A DNA stretch of 18,611 nt, taken from positions 1 through 18,611 of the forward strand of contig DHJA01000113.1 of the NCBI GenBank assembly GCA_002404095.1. The letters are read 5' to 3'. Shown here piece by piece: positions 1 to 8,600 of the stretch. The notes below the pieces were generated by a model, which was not told the origin of the DNA, ran no database searches, and saw only the letters and a program-made list of their open reading frames with translations. The stretch is from Planctomycetaceae bacterium UBA4732 (GTDB lineage: Bacteria > Planctomycetota > Planctomycetia > Gemmatales > Gemmataceae). Each line of letters opens with the position of its first letter. The stretch's first letter is position 1. The translations under genes were made by a program, and so were the position numbers.

Positions 1-93
1 TGGGTAAAAAGGGTTACAGTCGAAATAGTCATCTACCTAAAGTGTCGGAAATAGAGAAAGTCGCGGAAAGTACAGGCCAACGGGAAGGTCATA

Positions 94-510
94 ATGTTCA
101 AAGGTGAAGGGTCCGTCAAGTTCCAGACTACCGATCCCATGCCGAAGGTGCTGCAAAGCGTAGAGGAGGGCTTGGAACCACTTGGAAAGGTGTCGATCAG
201 CAACAACGGTTCGATCACTACCTCGCCCAAGGACAAGTTCCACTCGTTTCTGACCGATACCACAATCGAAGGGAAATTCGGGAAGAGCAGAACGCCCAAC
301 GAGTATTCCGTCACGCTTTCGTACAGTTGTGCCCCTTCCATCGCGAACTGGGCCATCATGGGGGTAGTCACCCTGTTTACCTGCATCCTCGGATGGCCTC
401 CCATCATTGAAACCGCGATGAAGAAAAAAGCTCTCAGCAAAGAAGCTGAGAAATCACTGGAAGAACTCAAGGACTCCTTCTTTTATGGCCCACCTCGGCT
501 CGAAAGTTAA
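94..510 (+). CDS. Hypothetical single-pass membrane protein
   Basis: I do not recognise this 138-residue protein. The start ATG is preceded by a good ribosome-binding site (GGGAAGG, about 5 nt upstream) and the frame is closed by a stop about 40 nt upstream, so the start is well supported. Residues 1-80 look beta-rich and soluble, with many Ser/Thr/Lys. Residues about 84-101 form one hydrophobic membrane segment (ANWAIMGVVTLFTCILGW). Residues 107-130 form a charged helix rich in Lys and Glu, probably cytoplasmic. It ends about 80 bp before the convergent end of the coiled-coil gene on the other strand. No signal peptide, enzyme motif or metal site is visible, so no function is proposed. Confidence 0.6.
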   Translation: MFKGEGSVKFQTTDPMPKVLQSVEEGLEPLGKVSISNNGSITTSPKDKFHSFLTDTTIEGKFGKSRTPNEYSVTLSYSCAPSIANWAIMGVVTLFTCILGWPPIIETAMKKKALSKEAEKSLEELKDSFFYGPPRLES

Positions 511-587
511 CCGCGGAGCGGCGGCGGCGAATCGCATGTGAGCTGAAAAAAATGAAGGGGCGGGACAAACGAGTTGAACGCTCCCTG

Positions 588-956
588 TCAGCGACGCGAA
601 AAATATCCCAGCGCCCAGCCGACCGCCGCACCGAGAATGGGGCCGGCCAAGGCCCAGACGCGCCGGCTCCATTCCTCTTTCGTTTTCTCCAGTTTGTCCA
701 CGTCGCGTCTCAAAATCGTCAGGTCTGTCTTGAGGTCCGCTAGAGAGCCGATTTCCGCCTTCCACTGGGTAAGTTCGCCTACCTGGTGTTCCAGCCGGAC
801 GACCGCGATCTTGAGTTCTCCGATGCTCCGGATCGCGTCCGACCGTTCGGCCGCCGCCCGTATTAACGCCTCCTGCAACCCCTGTAACTGTTGGCCGTGT
901 GCCGCCTCCAGCTTGGTCAGTTCTTCGACTTTATCTTCGAGGGTTCGGCTTGGCAT
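588..956 (-). CDS. Hypothetical coiled-coil protein with C-terminal membrane anchor
   Basis: This is a 122-residue protein of unknown function. Residues about 5-95 are strongly heptad-patterned with spaced Leu/Val and many Glu, Lys and Arg, which predicts a long coiled coil. Residues about 100-119 (VWALAGPILGAAVGWALGYF) form one Gly/Ala-rich membrane segment followed by Arg-Arg, a tail-anchored arrangement with the coiled coil facing the cytoplasm. The start ATG lies one base after the stop of the upstream gene on the same strand (TGA-A-ATG), so translation is probably coupled. Small proteins of this design often act as oligomeric scaffolds or phage-type accessory membrane proteins, but nothing here decides between these. 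Confidence 0.6.
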   Translation of the reverse strand: MPSRTLEDKVEELTKLEAAHGQQLQGLQEALIRAAAERSDAIRSIGELKIAVVRLEHQVGELTQWKAEIGSLADLKTDLTILRRDVDKLEKTKEEWSRRVWALAGPILGAAVGWALGYFSRR

Positions 957-957
957 T

Positions 958-1287
958 TCAGTAATCCTTCGGGGCGCCTGTCAGGCCTTGCAATATCGCG
1001 GCGGATCGCGTTTGTAGCAGGTCGACCCAAAGGAAATTAAGCCATTGACGCATATGAGAATAAGACTCTAGTTCGTCCGGCGTGAAAACGGCGGTCGCCG
1101 CGCCGGTCTCGTCGGAAAGGCGCAGGGCAAACATCCGGCTCCCGTGCCCGTTCTCGGCCCGGTCCCATTCCGCTGTAACCTCGCCGGCGGACGGCCCCAA
1201 GATTTCCTCTAAGCACGTCGTCGCCTTCTGGAGCAGTGCAAACCCTTCACCCCATCGCCTGGCGCGATCGCTATAAATGACTTTCAT
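958..1287 (-). CDS. Hypothetical 109-residue soluble protein
   Basis: I do not recognise this protein. I chose the ATG at 1287 because it follows a GAGG ribosome-binding site by about 6 nt; an in-frame GTG at 1299 lacks one. The protein is acidic to neutral with no signal peptide or membrane segment. It starts MKVIYSDRARRWGEGFALLQ and contains Trp-rich helices (HMRQWLNFLWVDLLQ near the C-terminus), suggesting a small globular alpha/beta fold. It is the first gene of a two-gene unit with the coiled-coil membrane protein, with only one base between them, so the two products may act together. It lies about 86 bp downstream of serS on the same strand and could be read through from it. Confidence 0.55.
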   Translation of the reverse strand: MKVIYSDRARRWGEGFALLQKATTCLEEILGPSAGEVTAEWDRAENGHGSRMFALRLSDETGAATAVFTPDELESYSHMRQWLNFLWVDLLQTRSAAILQGLTGAPKDY

Positions 1288-1373
1288 AAGAATCCTCACG
1301 CGTTATGGACGGTGGCCTCTCTAGCTGATTCTACCAGAGTTGCCTTCTGACCGTATGCCCGAAATGATGAGGG

Positions 1374-2669
1374 TCACGCGCCTCGCGGCTCGATGCGGTC
1401 CTTGCCCAGCCACGGCCGCAACACTTCGGGCACGACCACCGACCCGTCCGCCTGCTGCCCATTCTCCAACACGGCCAACAGCGCCCGCGTGACGGCCACG
1501 GCGGTGCCATTAAGCGTATGGACGAAGCGTGTGCCCTTCTGCCCAGGCGTCTTGTAGCGGACGCCGAGCCGCCGCGCCTGATAGTCGGTGCAGTTCGACG
1601 TACTCGTCACCTCGCCGTATTCGCCATGTTCGCCGCGGCCCGGCATCCACGCCTCCAAATCGTATTTGCGATAAGCCGGACCTCCGAGATCGCCCGTACA
1701 GGTGTCGATGACGTGATAAGGCAAGCCAAGCCCTTGAAAAATGCCTTCCTCAATGCGCAGCAATTCAATATGAACATCCTCGCTCTGATCGGGCGTACAG
1801 AAAACGAACATCTCGACCTTGGTGAACTGGTGGACACGGTAGAGGCCGCGCGTGTCCCGGCCGGGAGCGCCGGCTTCGGTGCGGAAACAGTGCGAGAGAC
1901 CCACGTACTTCTTCGGCAGGTCTAGCTCGTCGAAGATGCGGTCGCGGTGCATTCCGCCCAGGGTGATCTCGGCCGTGGCGATGAGGCAGAGGTCGGTATC
2001 GGCGAGGGAATAAATCTGCCGCTTTTCCGGGTCCGGGTCGCGCGGCAGGAAGCCAATCCCCTCTAACACCTCGACGCGGGCCACGTCCGGCGTGATGACC
2101 GGCGTATAACCTTCTTTAACGAGCGTTTGCATCGCATATTGGACGAGGGCCAATTCGAGCAGCGCGGCCTCGTTCTTGAGGTAGTAGAACTTCTGCCCCG
2201 CCACCGAGGCGCCGGCCTCGAAGTCCACGAGGTCGAGCGCTTCCGCGAGCGCGACGTGATCCTTGGGCGCGAAGTCGAATTTTCGCGGTTCGCCCCAGCG
2301 CCGAATGACTTTGTTGTCGGTCGCTTCTTCGCCGACGGGTGCGTCGGGATGCGTCATGTTGGGAATGGTCAGCAGGGCGGCGTGCAGTTCTTCCTGCGCC
2401 AGTTTCTGTTGCTTTTCCAGAACGCCGGCTTGTTCGCGGAGCGTCTTGCCCTCAGCGATTAGTTCTTGCTTACGCGCGGCGTCCTTCTCTTTGGGGATGA
2501 GCTTAGATACTTCGTTCTGACGCTGCTGGACGCGCTGCGTTTCTCCCGCGAAGCGTCGGCGATTATCGTCCAGTTGCACGACGCGATCCACATCGGCTTT
2601 GACGTTGCGGTTGGCGCAGTTGGTTTTTACGGCGTTGAGATGTTCACGAATGAACGCGGCGTCCAGCAT
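1374..2669 (-). CDS. serS: Seryl-tRNA synthetase
   Basis: This cytoplasmic class II aminoacyl-tRNA synthetase charges tRNA-Ser (and tRNA-Sec) with serine using ATP. The 431-residue product has the expected length. Residues about 30-100 form the N-terminal antiparallel coiled-coil arm that grips the tRNA variable arm. The catalytic core shows TAEI (232-235), motif 2 with FRTE (263-266 region, followed by AGAPGRDTRGLYRVHQF), the EVTSTSNCTDYQARRL block (353-368), and motif 3 NGTAVAVTRAL (387-397) with its ATP-binding Arg. The start is MLDAAFIREH at 2669, with AGGA about 8 nt upstream; the frame stays open 48 nt further upstream, but that extension runs into the inverted repeat and has no family similarity. 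It lies downstream of citrate synthase on the same strand, separated by a long hairpin. Confidence 0.97.
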   Translation of the reverse strand: MLDAAFIREHLNAVKTNCANRNVKADVDRVVQLDDNRRRFAGETQRVQQRQNEVSKLIPKEKDAARKQELIAEGKTLREQAGVLEKQQKLAQEELHAALLTIPNMTHPDAPVGEEATDNKVIRRWGEPRKFDFAPKDHVALAEALDLVDFEAGASVAGQKFYYLKNEAALLELALVQYAMQTLVKEGYTPVITPDVARVEVLEGIGFLPRDPDPEKRQIYSLADTDLCLIATAEITLGGMHRDRIFDELDLPKKYVGLSHCFRTEAGAPGRDTRGLYRVHQFTKVEMFVFCTPDQSEDVHIELLRIEEGIFQGLGLPYHVIDTCTGDLGGPAYRKYDLEAWMPGRGEHGEYGEVTSTSNCTDYQARRLGVRYKTPGQKGTRFVHTLNGTAVAVTRALLAVLENGQQADGSVVVPEVLRPWLGKDRIEPRGA

Positions 2670-2689
2670 GGGATTCCTGTCAAAAATAG

Positions 2690-2770
2690 ATTCACCACAA
2701 AGACACAAAGAACACAAAGAATAAAGTCCATTACGAAATTCTTTGTGTTCTTTGTGTCTTTGTGGTGAAT
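2690..2770. repeat. Perfect 33-nt inverted repeat (long hairpin), possibly a terminator
   Basis: The left arm is 2690-2722 and the right arm 2738-2770; they are exact reverse complements over 33 nt with a 15-nt loop. Each arm is built from reiterated (A)CACAAAG units, starting ATTCACCACAAAG. It fills the gap between the citrate synthase stop (2777) and the serS start (2669). Read in the direction of those genes, the hairpin is followed by CTATTTTTG, so it could end citrate synthase transcripts or attenuate read-through into serS. As I remember, similar ACACAAAG-type palindromes are dispersed between genes in several bacterial phyla; I cannot verify copy number here. It is too AT-rich compared with its surroundings to be native coding sequence. 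Confidence 0.9.
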
Positions 2771-2776
2771 ATGTCT

Positions 2777-3922
2777 TTAGGGCCGCTTCTCTAGCGGTAC
2801 GTAATGCACGTCATGTTTGCCGACGTAGACCTGTTCGGGCCGGAAGATGCGGTTGTTCGTCAACTGTTCCAACCAGTGGGCCAGCCAACCGGCCACACGC
2901 GCGATGGCGAACACCGGCGTGAACAGGTCGCGCGGAATGCCGATGCTCTGGTAGACCGTGCCGGAGTAGAAATCGACGTTCGGATAGACGCCCTTCTGTC
3001 CCAGGTTCGGCATTCCCGCCGCCAGCCGCTCCAGCTCCATCGCCATCTCGTAATTCTTCGGCCGACCCGTCTCCACGAAGACGTTCTCCGCCATTTCCTG
3101 CAATACCGTGGCGCGCGGGTCTTTCACTTTGTAGACGCGGTGGCCGAATCCCATCACCTTCTTCTTGCTGGCGACGGCGTCTTCCAACCATTTGCGCACG
3201 TTCTCGATGGAGCCGATCTCGTCAAGCATTTCCAGCACTTCCTCGTTGGCGCCGCCGTGCAGCGGGCCGGTCAGCGTACCGATGGCGGCGCTGACGACCG
3301 TATAAGGCGGCGCAAGCGTGGAACCGGTCACGCGCGCGGTGAACGTCGAGGCGTTCATGGTGTGTTCGGCATGGAGGATCAGGCAAGCATCCAGTACCTT
3401 GGCGACGGCCGGCGACGGCTCCTGTTCCGTGAGCATGTAATAGAAATTGGCGGCGTGGGCCAGGTCGTCGCGCGGCTTGATGGGCTGCTCGCCATGCCGC
3501 AGGCGGTGAAAAGCGGCCACGAGGGTCGGCATCTTGGCGATGAGCCGCACGACCGAGTCCCAGTTCGTCTGAGCGTTGGTCACGTCGCGGGCCGGGTAGA
3601 ACATACCCATCGCGGCGACGCTTGCCTGTAGCGCGTCCATCGGATGGCCGGTCTCCGGCAGGCATTTGAGCAGGTCGATGAGCTTGTAATTGATACGGCG
3701 GTGATGGCGCAGCTGGCTGTCGAAGTCAGCCAGCTCACGCTGCGAGGGCAGGTCGCCCTTGAGCAGCAGCCAGGCCGTTTCCTCAAAACAACTTTCGCGG
3801 GCGAGCGTTTCCACGGCGATGCCGCGGTACTCCAAACGCGCCCGTTTACCGTCGATGAAACTCACGGCCGACTCAGCCGCGGGCACATCGGCAAGGCCCG
3901 GCCGAAACTCCATCTCGCTCAT
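2777..3922 (-). CDS. gltA: Citrate synthase
   Basis: The enzyme condenses acetyl-CoA with oxaloacetate to give citrate, the entry step of the TCA cycle. The 381-residue product is of the short type. Visible landmarks are HAEHTMNAS (184-192), HGGANEE with the oxaloacetate/catalytic His (222), the family signature GFGHRVYKVKDPR (258-270) with its His, the catalytic Asp in NVDFYSG (317), and a C-terminal FRPEQVYVG with the substrate Arg (361). The ATG at 3922 follows a GGGTGGGA ribosome-binding site. The gene is divergent from the DUF4058-like gene and has a plausible promoter near 3986-4013. The short form is shared with 2-methylcitrate synthases, but no prp genes are nearby, so citrate synthase is the preferred reading. 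Confidence 0.95.
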   Translation of the reverse strand: MSEMEFRPGLADVPAAESAVSFIDGKRARLEYRGIAVETLARESCFEETAWLLLKGDLPSQRELADFDSQLRHHRRINYKLIDLLKCLPETGHPMDALQASVAAMGMFYPARDVTNAQTNWDSVVRLIAKMPTLVAAFHRLRHGEQPIKPRDDLAHAANFYYMLTEQEPSPAVAKVLDACLILHAEHTMNASTFTARVTGSTLAPPYTVVSAAIGTLTGPLHGGANEEVLEMLDEIGSIENVRKWLEDAVASKKKVMGFGHRVYKVKDPRATVLQEMAENVFVETGRPKNYEMAMELERLAAGMPNLGQKGVYPNVDFYSGTVYQSIGIPRDLFTPVFAIARVAGWLAHWLEQLTNNRIFRPEQVYVGKHDVHYVPLEKRP

Positions 3923-3985
3923 AGCGTTCCCACCCTGATTCCAAAGCGTGTCCTGCGTCCGCGGCTTCGGCGGCTCGTTGCGGCT

Positions 3986-4013
3986 ATTATGCCAATTCGT
4001 CGGCGCAAGGCAA
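3986..4013 (-). promoter_or_regulatory. Possible sigma-70 promoter for citrate synthase
   Basis: On the minus strand TTGCCT (4013-4008) and CATAAT (3991-3986) are separated by 16 bp, about 60 nt upstream of the citrate synthase ATG. Both boxes differ from consensus, so this is only a candidate in a 158-bp divergent intergenic region (3923-4080) that otherwise shows no clear element. Confidence 0.35.
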
Positions 4014-4080
4014 ATAGGCGCCCGCCCCGACGATGGTTACAATACGATTTAGGTACGAGGAACGACCCCGGAGTTATGCC

Positions 4081-4797
4081 ATGCCCTTACTCGATCACTT
4101 TCACCCGCCCTGGCTTAAACAACGGCCGTGGGACAGCTTTCACGCCGCTTGGGCCAACGCGCTGGCCGAGCAGTTGAACGATGGAGTCCTCCCCCCACCC
4201 TTCGTCGCCCTGCCGCTCACGCATCAAGGCGGGCGTATTGAGATCGACGTGGCGACTGTCAACGGCGTGGCGGGCGTTTCAGGAGGCGGCACGGCCACGG
4301 CGGTTTGGGCGCCGCCGCATCCGACCCTGGAATCGCCTATCGACTTCACGAATCTCGACGTTTACGAGGTCCGTGTGCAGCGCGACGACGACAGCCCCCC
4401 GCTGGTAGCGGCGATTGAATTGGTTAGTCCCGGCAATAAGGATCGGGCGTCTCATCGGGGCGCCTTCGCCGTCAAGTGCGCCGGCTACTTACAGCAAGGC
4501 GTCGGCCTGGTCGTCGTCGATGTCGTCACTAGTCGATCAGCAAATTTGCACGGCGAATTACTGGAACTGCTTGGCCTATCGTCCACGCCGAACGCCGATG
4601 TGCCGCCGAACCTTTACGCCGCGGCGTATCGAACCACCGGCCCGGCCGAGGCGTCACGCCTTGAATCCTGGTGGGAGGAGGTGGCGTTGGCCGCCCCATT
4701 GCCGAAGATGCCTCTGTGGATCATGGAGGAAGTGTGCGTTCCAGTCGATCTGGAAGCGGCGTATTCCGTCGCCCGAAAACGGCTGGTAATGCGCTGA
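4081..4797 (+). CDS. DUF4058-like protein (possible PD-(D/E)XK-type fold)
   Basis: This 238-residue protein resembles DUF4058 family proteins, which are of unknown function and recur in planctomycetes and cyanobacteria. It starts MPLLDHFHPPWLKQRPWDSF, then has an IEIDVATV strand (53-60) and a conserved-looking AAIELVSPGNKDR block (110-122). The spacing of Asp56, Glu113 and Lys120 recalls the D...E-x(n)-K core of PD-(D/E)XK nuclease-like folds such as Uma2, but that is inference from a short pattern. I chose the ATG at 4081 because GGAG lies about 8 nt upstream; the frame is open 48 nt further upstream but that segment is unlike the family. There is no signal peptide. It may be co-transcribed with the SLBB lipoprotein gene 85 bp downstream. 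Confidence 0.75.
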   Translation: MPLLDHFHPPWLKQRPWDSFHAAWANALAEQLNDGVLPPPFVALPLTHQGGRIEIDVATVNGVAGVSGGGTATAVWAPPHPTLESPIDFTNLDVYEVRVQRDDDSPPLVAAIELVSPGNKDRASHRGAFAVKCAGYLQQGVGLVVVDVVTSRSANLHGELLELLGLSSTPNADVPPNLYAAAYRTTGPAEASRLESWWEEVALAAPLPKMPLWIMEEVCVPVDLEAAYSVARKRLVMR

Positions 4798-4882
4798 TAC
4801 GCCACCTGCTCAAGCCCCTGCCCCCGAACGGTCGATGGTATCGTGGGGATCGGTTCTGACGCCTTTTGCGGGCGGGCAATTC

Positions 4883-5635
4883 ATGCGGCCTGGGCAACGT
4901 CGGTCGTCCTGGCAAGTTCACGGAATGTTAGCGCTGGCGCTCGGCCTGACGGCTGGCTGCGCCGCCAGCGGCCCGCGCCTTGCCAAGGCTCTGATGGCCG
5001 ACCGCGACCCCGCGGCCCACGGCGCCGACATCGAAGATCATTACATCGTCCACTGCCCCGACCTGCTGGAAGTGGACACGGCGGGACGACTCGACGACAA
5101 CGTCGCGCGCCCGGTCGGCGCCGACAGTCGTATCCCGCTGGCCGACGGCGGTCGTCTTCATGCGGACGGCCTCACAACTCCTGAGATCGCCCGGGCCGTG
5201 GCGGACTGGCTCGGGTTGCCGGCGGAGCAAGTCCACGTCGGCGTCATAGAATACAATAGCCAGGAACTATATCTTTTTGGCGAGGTGGCCGGTGGGGAGC
5301 GGCCGATCCCGTACCAGGGACCGGAAACGGTGCTGGACCTGCTACAGCGCATCGGCGGCGTCGCGCCGGGCGCGGCCCTCGGCAACGTCCAGGTCGTGCG
5401 CAGCCACGTCGCCGACGGCACTTCGCCGGAACTCTTCCAGGTCGATCTTAAAGCCATTCTGCTGTGCGACGACCAGAAAACGAACGTGCGCCTAGAGCCG
5501 TTCGACCAGATCTATATCGGCCAAACGAAACGGTCGAGCCTGGAGCCGCTCCTGCCGCCGTGGCTACAACCGCTGTATGAGCGATTGACCGGCATAAGGC
5601 GGGTGGGGACGAGTAACGTTGCCGGCCCCGACTGA
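4883..5635 (+). CDS. Polysaccharide export (Wza-like) SLBB-domain lipoprotein
   Basis: The 250-residue product looks like a small member of the polysaccharide biosynthesis/export family. Starting at 4883 gives a proper lipoprotein signal: basic MRPGQRRSSW, hydrophobic MLALALGL, then lipobox LTAGC with Cys26. Residues 52-125 match the export domain (HYIVHCPDLLEVD, then IPLADGGRLHADGLTTPEIA and QVHVGVIEYNSQ). Residues 129-200 look like an SLBB module (LYLFGEVAGGERPIPYQG, then DLLQRIGGVAPGA). The C-terminal FDQIYIGQ is also typical. Family members form outer-membrane or periplasmic export channels; no glycosyltransferase or Wzc kinase gene is nearby, so its role is open. The start is chosen on the signal peptide; the ribosome-binding site (GGGCGGGC) is weak. 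It ends 29 bp from the convergent receptor gene, with no terminator visible. Confidence 0.85.
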   Translation: MRPGQRRSSWQVHGMLALALGLTAGCAASGPRLAKALMADRDPAAHGADIEDHYIVHCPDLLEVDTAGRLDDNVARPVGADSRIPLADGGRLHADGLTTPEIARAVADWLGLPAEQVHVGVIEYNSQELYLFGEVAGGERPIPYQGPETVLDLLQRIGGVAPGAALGNVQVVRSHVADGTSPELFQVDLKAILLCDDQKTNVRLEPFDQIYIGQTKRSSLEPLLPPWLQPLYERLTGIRRVGTSNVAGPD

Positions 5636-5664
5636 ACCTCATGCACTCCACGACGCTGTCCGCG

Positions 5665-8600
5665 TTAGTCCTTCGGTTCGCACACGAAGTCGCCGAGGTC
5701 GAGCGTCTCCGCTTTCATGGCTGGCACGACTTTGATTTTTCGGTTGGTTTTGCCAAAGACTCTGATGCTGCAATCCGCTCCAGGAACGACGCCGAGCAAG
5801 GTGAAGCGACCGGCGGCGTCCGTGTGGGTGTTCATGTAGGTGTTGAAGGGCTTTTCTTGCGGCCCAATGCGCGGGCCGTAAAGGATGGACGCTCCCTTCT
5901 CCGGTTGGCCCGACTTGTCGAGGACGCGCCCCAGCAACTTGCCCGCGGGACTTAGAACGACCTTTACCGTCTCATCGTCTTCGCCGATAGTGACGATGGC
6001 GGCTAGCGTTCCCTCGGGATTACGCGCATAGAGGAATGTCCTAACGGGGGGACGCCTGAGTTCAAACCGACCCTTTTCATCGGCGACTCCCTCGACCTCG
6101 CCGGACCCATCGAAGCGAGCCGCCATTCCGCGCAGGATCGCGCCGCCGACGGGCTTGCCGTCCACTGTCTCCGCCAGCACGACTCCTTTCAGCACTTCCA
6201 ACTCGGACAGGCGGGCGAGATGGAAGTCTTTGTCAATCGTCTGCTCTTCCTTGACAGTGATTCCCTCCGGCTGGTCGCGCTGCAACGGCCCTCTGATCCG
6301 GTAATGACCCGGCCCGATGCGGATCGCATACCGCCCGTCCAGGCCAGTCTCCGCCCAACGGACAAGTGTTCCTTGCTCGATCACAGTGATGGCCTTGTTA
6401 GGAGCAGGCTTGTCGTCGGGGCCGACTGTCGCCTTGCCGCGCAGGGTTGCGCCCTTGCCCAGATGGAAGTCAAAGCGCACCGGCGGCGACTCGTCGCCTA
6501 CGACAACACCAGTGTAGCTCGGCGCGGCCCAGTTTTCGTCAGTGACGGCGATGACGTACGTCTGGTTGGGACAGACGAGTATGGAATAGGAACCGTCGGC
6601 TTTAGTGCGCACCACGTTACGGAAGCGGATGCCTTCGACCTGAAGGAGGACGCCTGCGGCCGGCTTGCCGTCCGGCAGCGTGACTTTGCCGCTGATCGGC
6701 GTGCTGTGGAACAGCTTGGCCGTCAGCGTGACATATGGCGGCTTCGGGTCTTGACGCGGCAGATTGGGGAGACTGTATTCCCTGCCTTCGTTGAGGATCG
6801 TGACGCTTTCTTGCACGTCCGTCGGGATCCAGTCGAACGCGGCAAGGCCGTCGTGGTCGGTGTGCGCCGAGACGTACTTCATCGCCGATCCTCCGAGATT
6901 AACGTAGAAGAATTTGCCCTTTTTTTTCACCGTCCACGGGTTCAGTTCAACGCCGGCCAACGGCTTATCCGCCGAATCCACGGCGCGGACGGAAATCGTT
7001 CTGGCGCCGTCGAGTACCAGATCAACCTGGGCCGGCGGCTCGCCGAAATGGTCCACCGGCCAAGATGGATAGTTCTCGAAATAGTCCAAGCCGACATGGG
7101 GCTTGAGGGCGACAACCTGGAAAATGCGCGCGTCCCTTGGCAAGCGCAGCGAAACGGCGCCGTGGGCGTCGGTCTCGGCGTTGGCCAGGACCGCCCACGA
7201 TCCGTACTCCGCAACGCCGACCGCGGCGTCCTCCACCGGTTTCTTCGAGGCGTCGGTTACGCGGACGGTCATCTTGCGGCTCGGCTTCACGACGATGCGC
7301 GCTTGCACCGTCTGGGGAAGAACCGTGTCATGAAACTCGTAGATTCCCTGGCGCGCCCCATCCTCTGCCGACGCGATGACGACTGTGTAGCGGGCCGAGG
7401 CCTGATTGAGAAAAAGGCGGAATGTGCCATCTGCGGCAGTGCGGGCGGGCATTGGTCCAGGAGAGGGCGTATAGCTGACGACCCGGACGACGGCGCCGCC
7501 GACCGGCTTACCGGCCTCGTCCGCGACGACCCCTTCAATGACCGCTTTGGAAACGTCCGCCGCAACGACGGCTTCCTTTGGATTTTTCGTGTCTGTATTG
7601 TCGTTTTTTGCGGGTTCGCCGCCCGCGCGGATGGCCGCGCCGACGGTGCAGACCGCCAGCAGTACAGCCGTAAAACCGATGATAGTCCACGGACGCAAGC
7701 GCTTCATGGGAGTTCTCCTTGGGTCGAGCAGTCCGGCCACACGGTCTTCGAGTTTCCAGTTCGGATCGAATAGGCCCGACGCCGCGACGGGTTGGCACAC
7801 GCCGCCTTCGGCCAGCGTCAAGAGCGTACGGGCATAAGCGCGGGCGTCGCCCGCTTGCAAAACGTAGTCGTCGCAAACCTCTTCGCGCGCCCGCGCCAGC
7901 CGGCGGTTGAGATAATGCACCAGCGGATGCGGCCAGAAGAGCGCTTCGGCCAGACGTTGCAGCAGGCCGACGAGCGGGTCACGCCGCAGCAAGTGGGCGC
8001 ATTCGTGGATCAATACGTCGCGGAGTTGGCGGTCGTCGAGCGAATTGCACAACCGCTCCGGCAAGAGGACGCACGGACGCAGTACGCCGCCCGCCGCCGG
8101 CCCGTGGACGAGCGGCGAGGTCCGAATCGGCGGCAAGGTGGTAATGCGGAGCAAGGACGCGACGGCGTCCAGCACGTCCGCGTACCTTCGCGCGCCGAGC
8201 GGTCGGGCCGCGCGGCGCAGCCTCGCCAAGACGCGACATCCGTGCAGCAAACGCGAAAGGAGGAAAGCCACGCCGACGGCCCACGTCAGGAACAAGGCGC
8301 CGATGACGGCGCGCCACGGGCTAGTCGGCGCGACCACTACGGGCTTTACGGGCATATCGCCTTTAGTGGATCGGTAATCGGTTAAGACAGGCGCGGTCGT
8401 GGTAATAGGATTCAGCGCTTCGGCTCGCTTTGCGGTTTCGCGGTCAGGATAAGACGGCGCCGATGCAGGGGCCGGCAACGACTCGACCCGCGGCTCATCC
8501 GGTTCGGTCTCGACGACATGCTGAGGCTTGGGCAGGTCAAACCGCACAAGCACCAGGCCCACGCGGCCCGTTAGGATGACCAGAACCGGGCTGACCAACA

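Noticed and set aside
2690..2770. A CRISPR repeat unit or a tRNA-like structure
   Set aside because: There are only two arms in opposite orientation with a short loop, no spacer series, and no cloverleaf pattern.
2804..3631. A 275-codon plus-strand frame opposite citrate synthase
   Set aside because: It lies fully inside a clear citrate synthase gene and gives a His/Arg-rich product with no recognisable motif.
6920..6927. Run of eight A on the coding strand in receptor copy 3 as a programmed frameshift site
   Set aside because: It encodes Lys-Lys-Lys that the paralogues also encode with mixed codons, the frame continues for hundreds of codons, and no alternative product is apparent. Ordinary slippage-prone coding sequence is the simpler reading.
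6220..7773. A 517-codon open frame on the plus strand opposite receptor copy 3 (and similar frames at 12921-13946 and 9859-10458)
   Set aside because: These are antisense frames kept open by high GC content and the codon pattern of the real minus-strand genes. Their products are Arg/Asp/Val-rich, without domains, and their similarity to one another only mirrors the receptor duplication.
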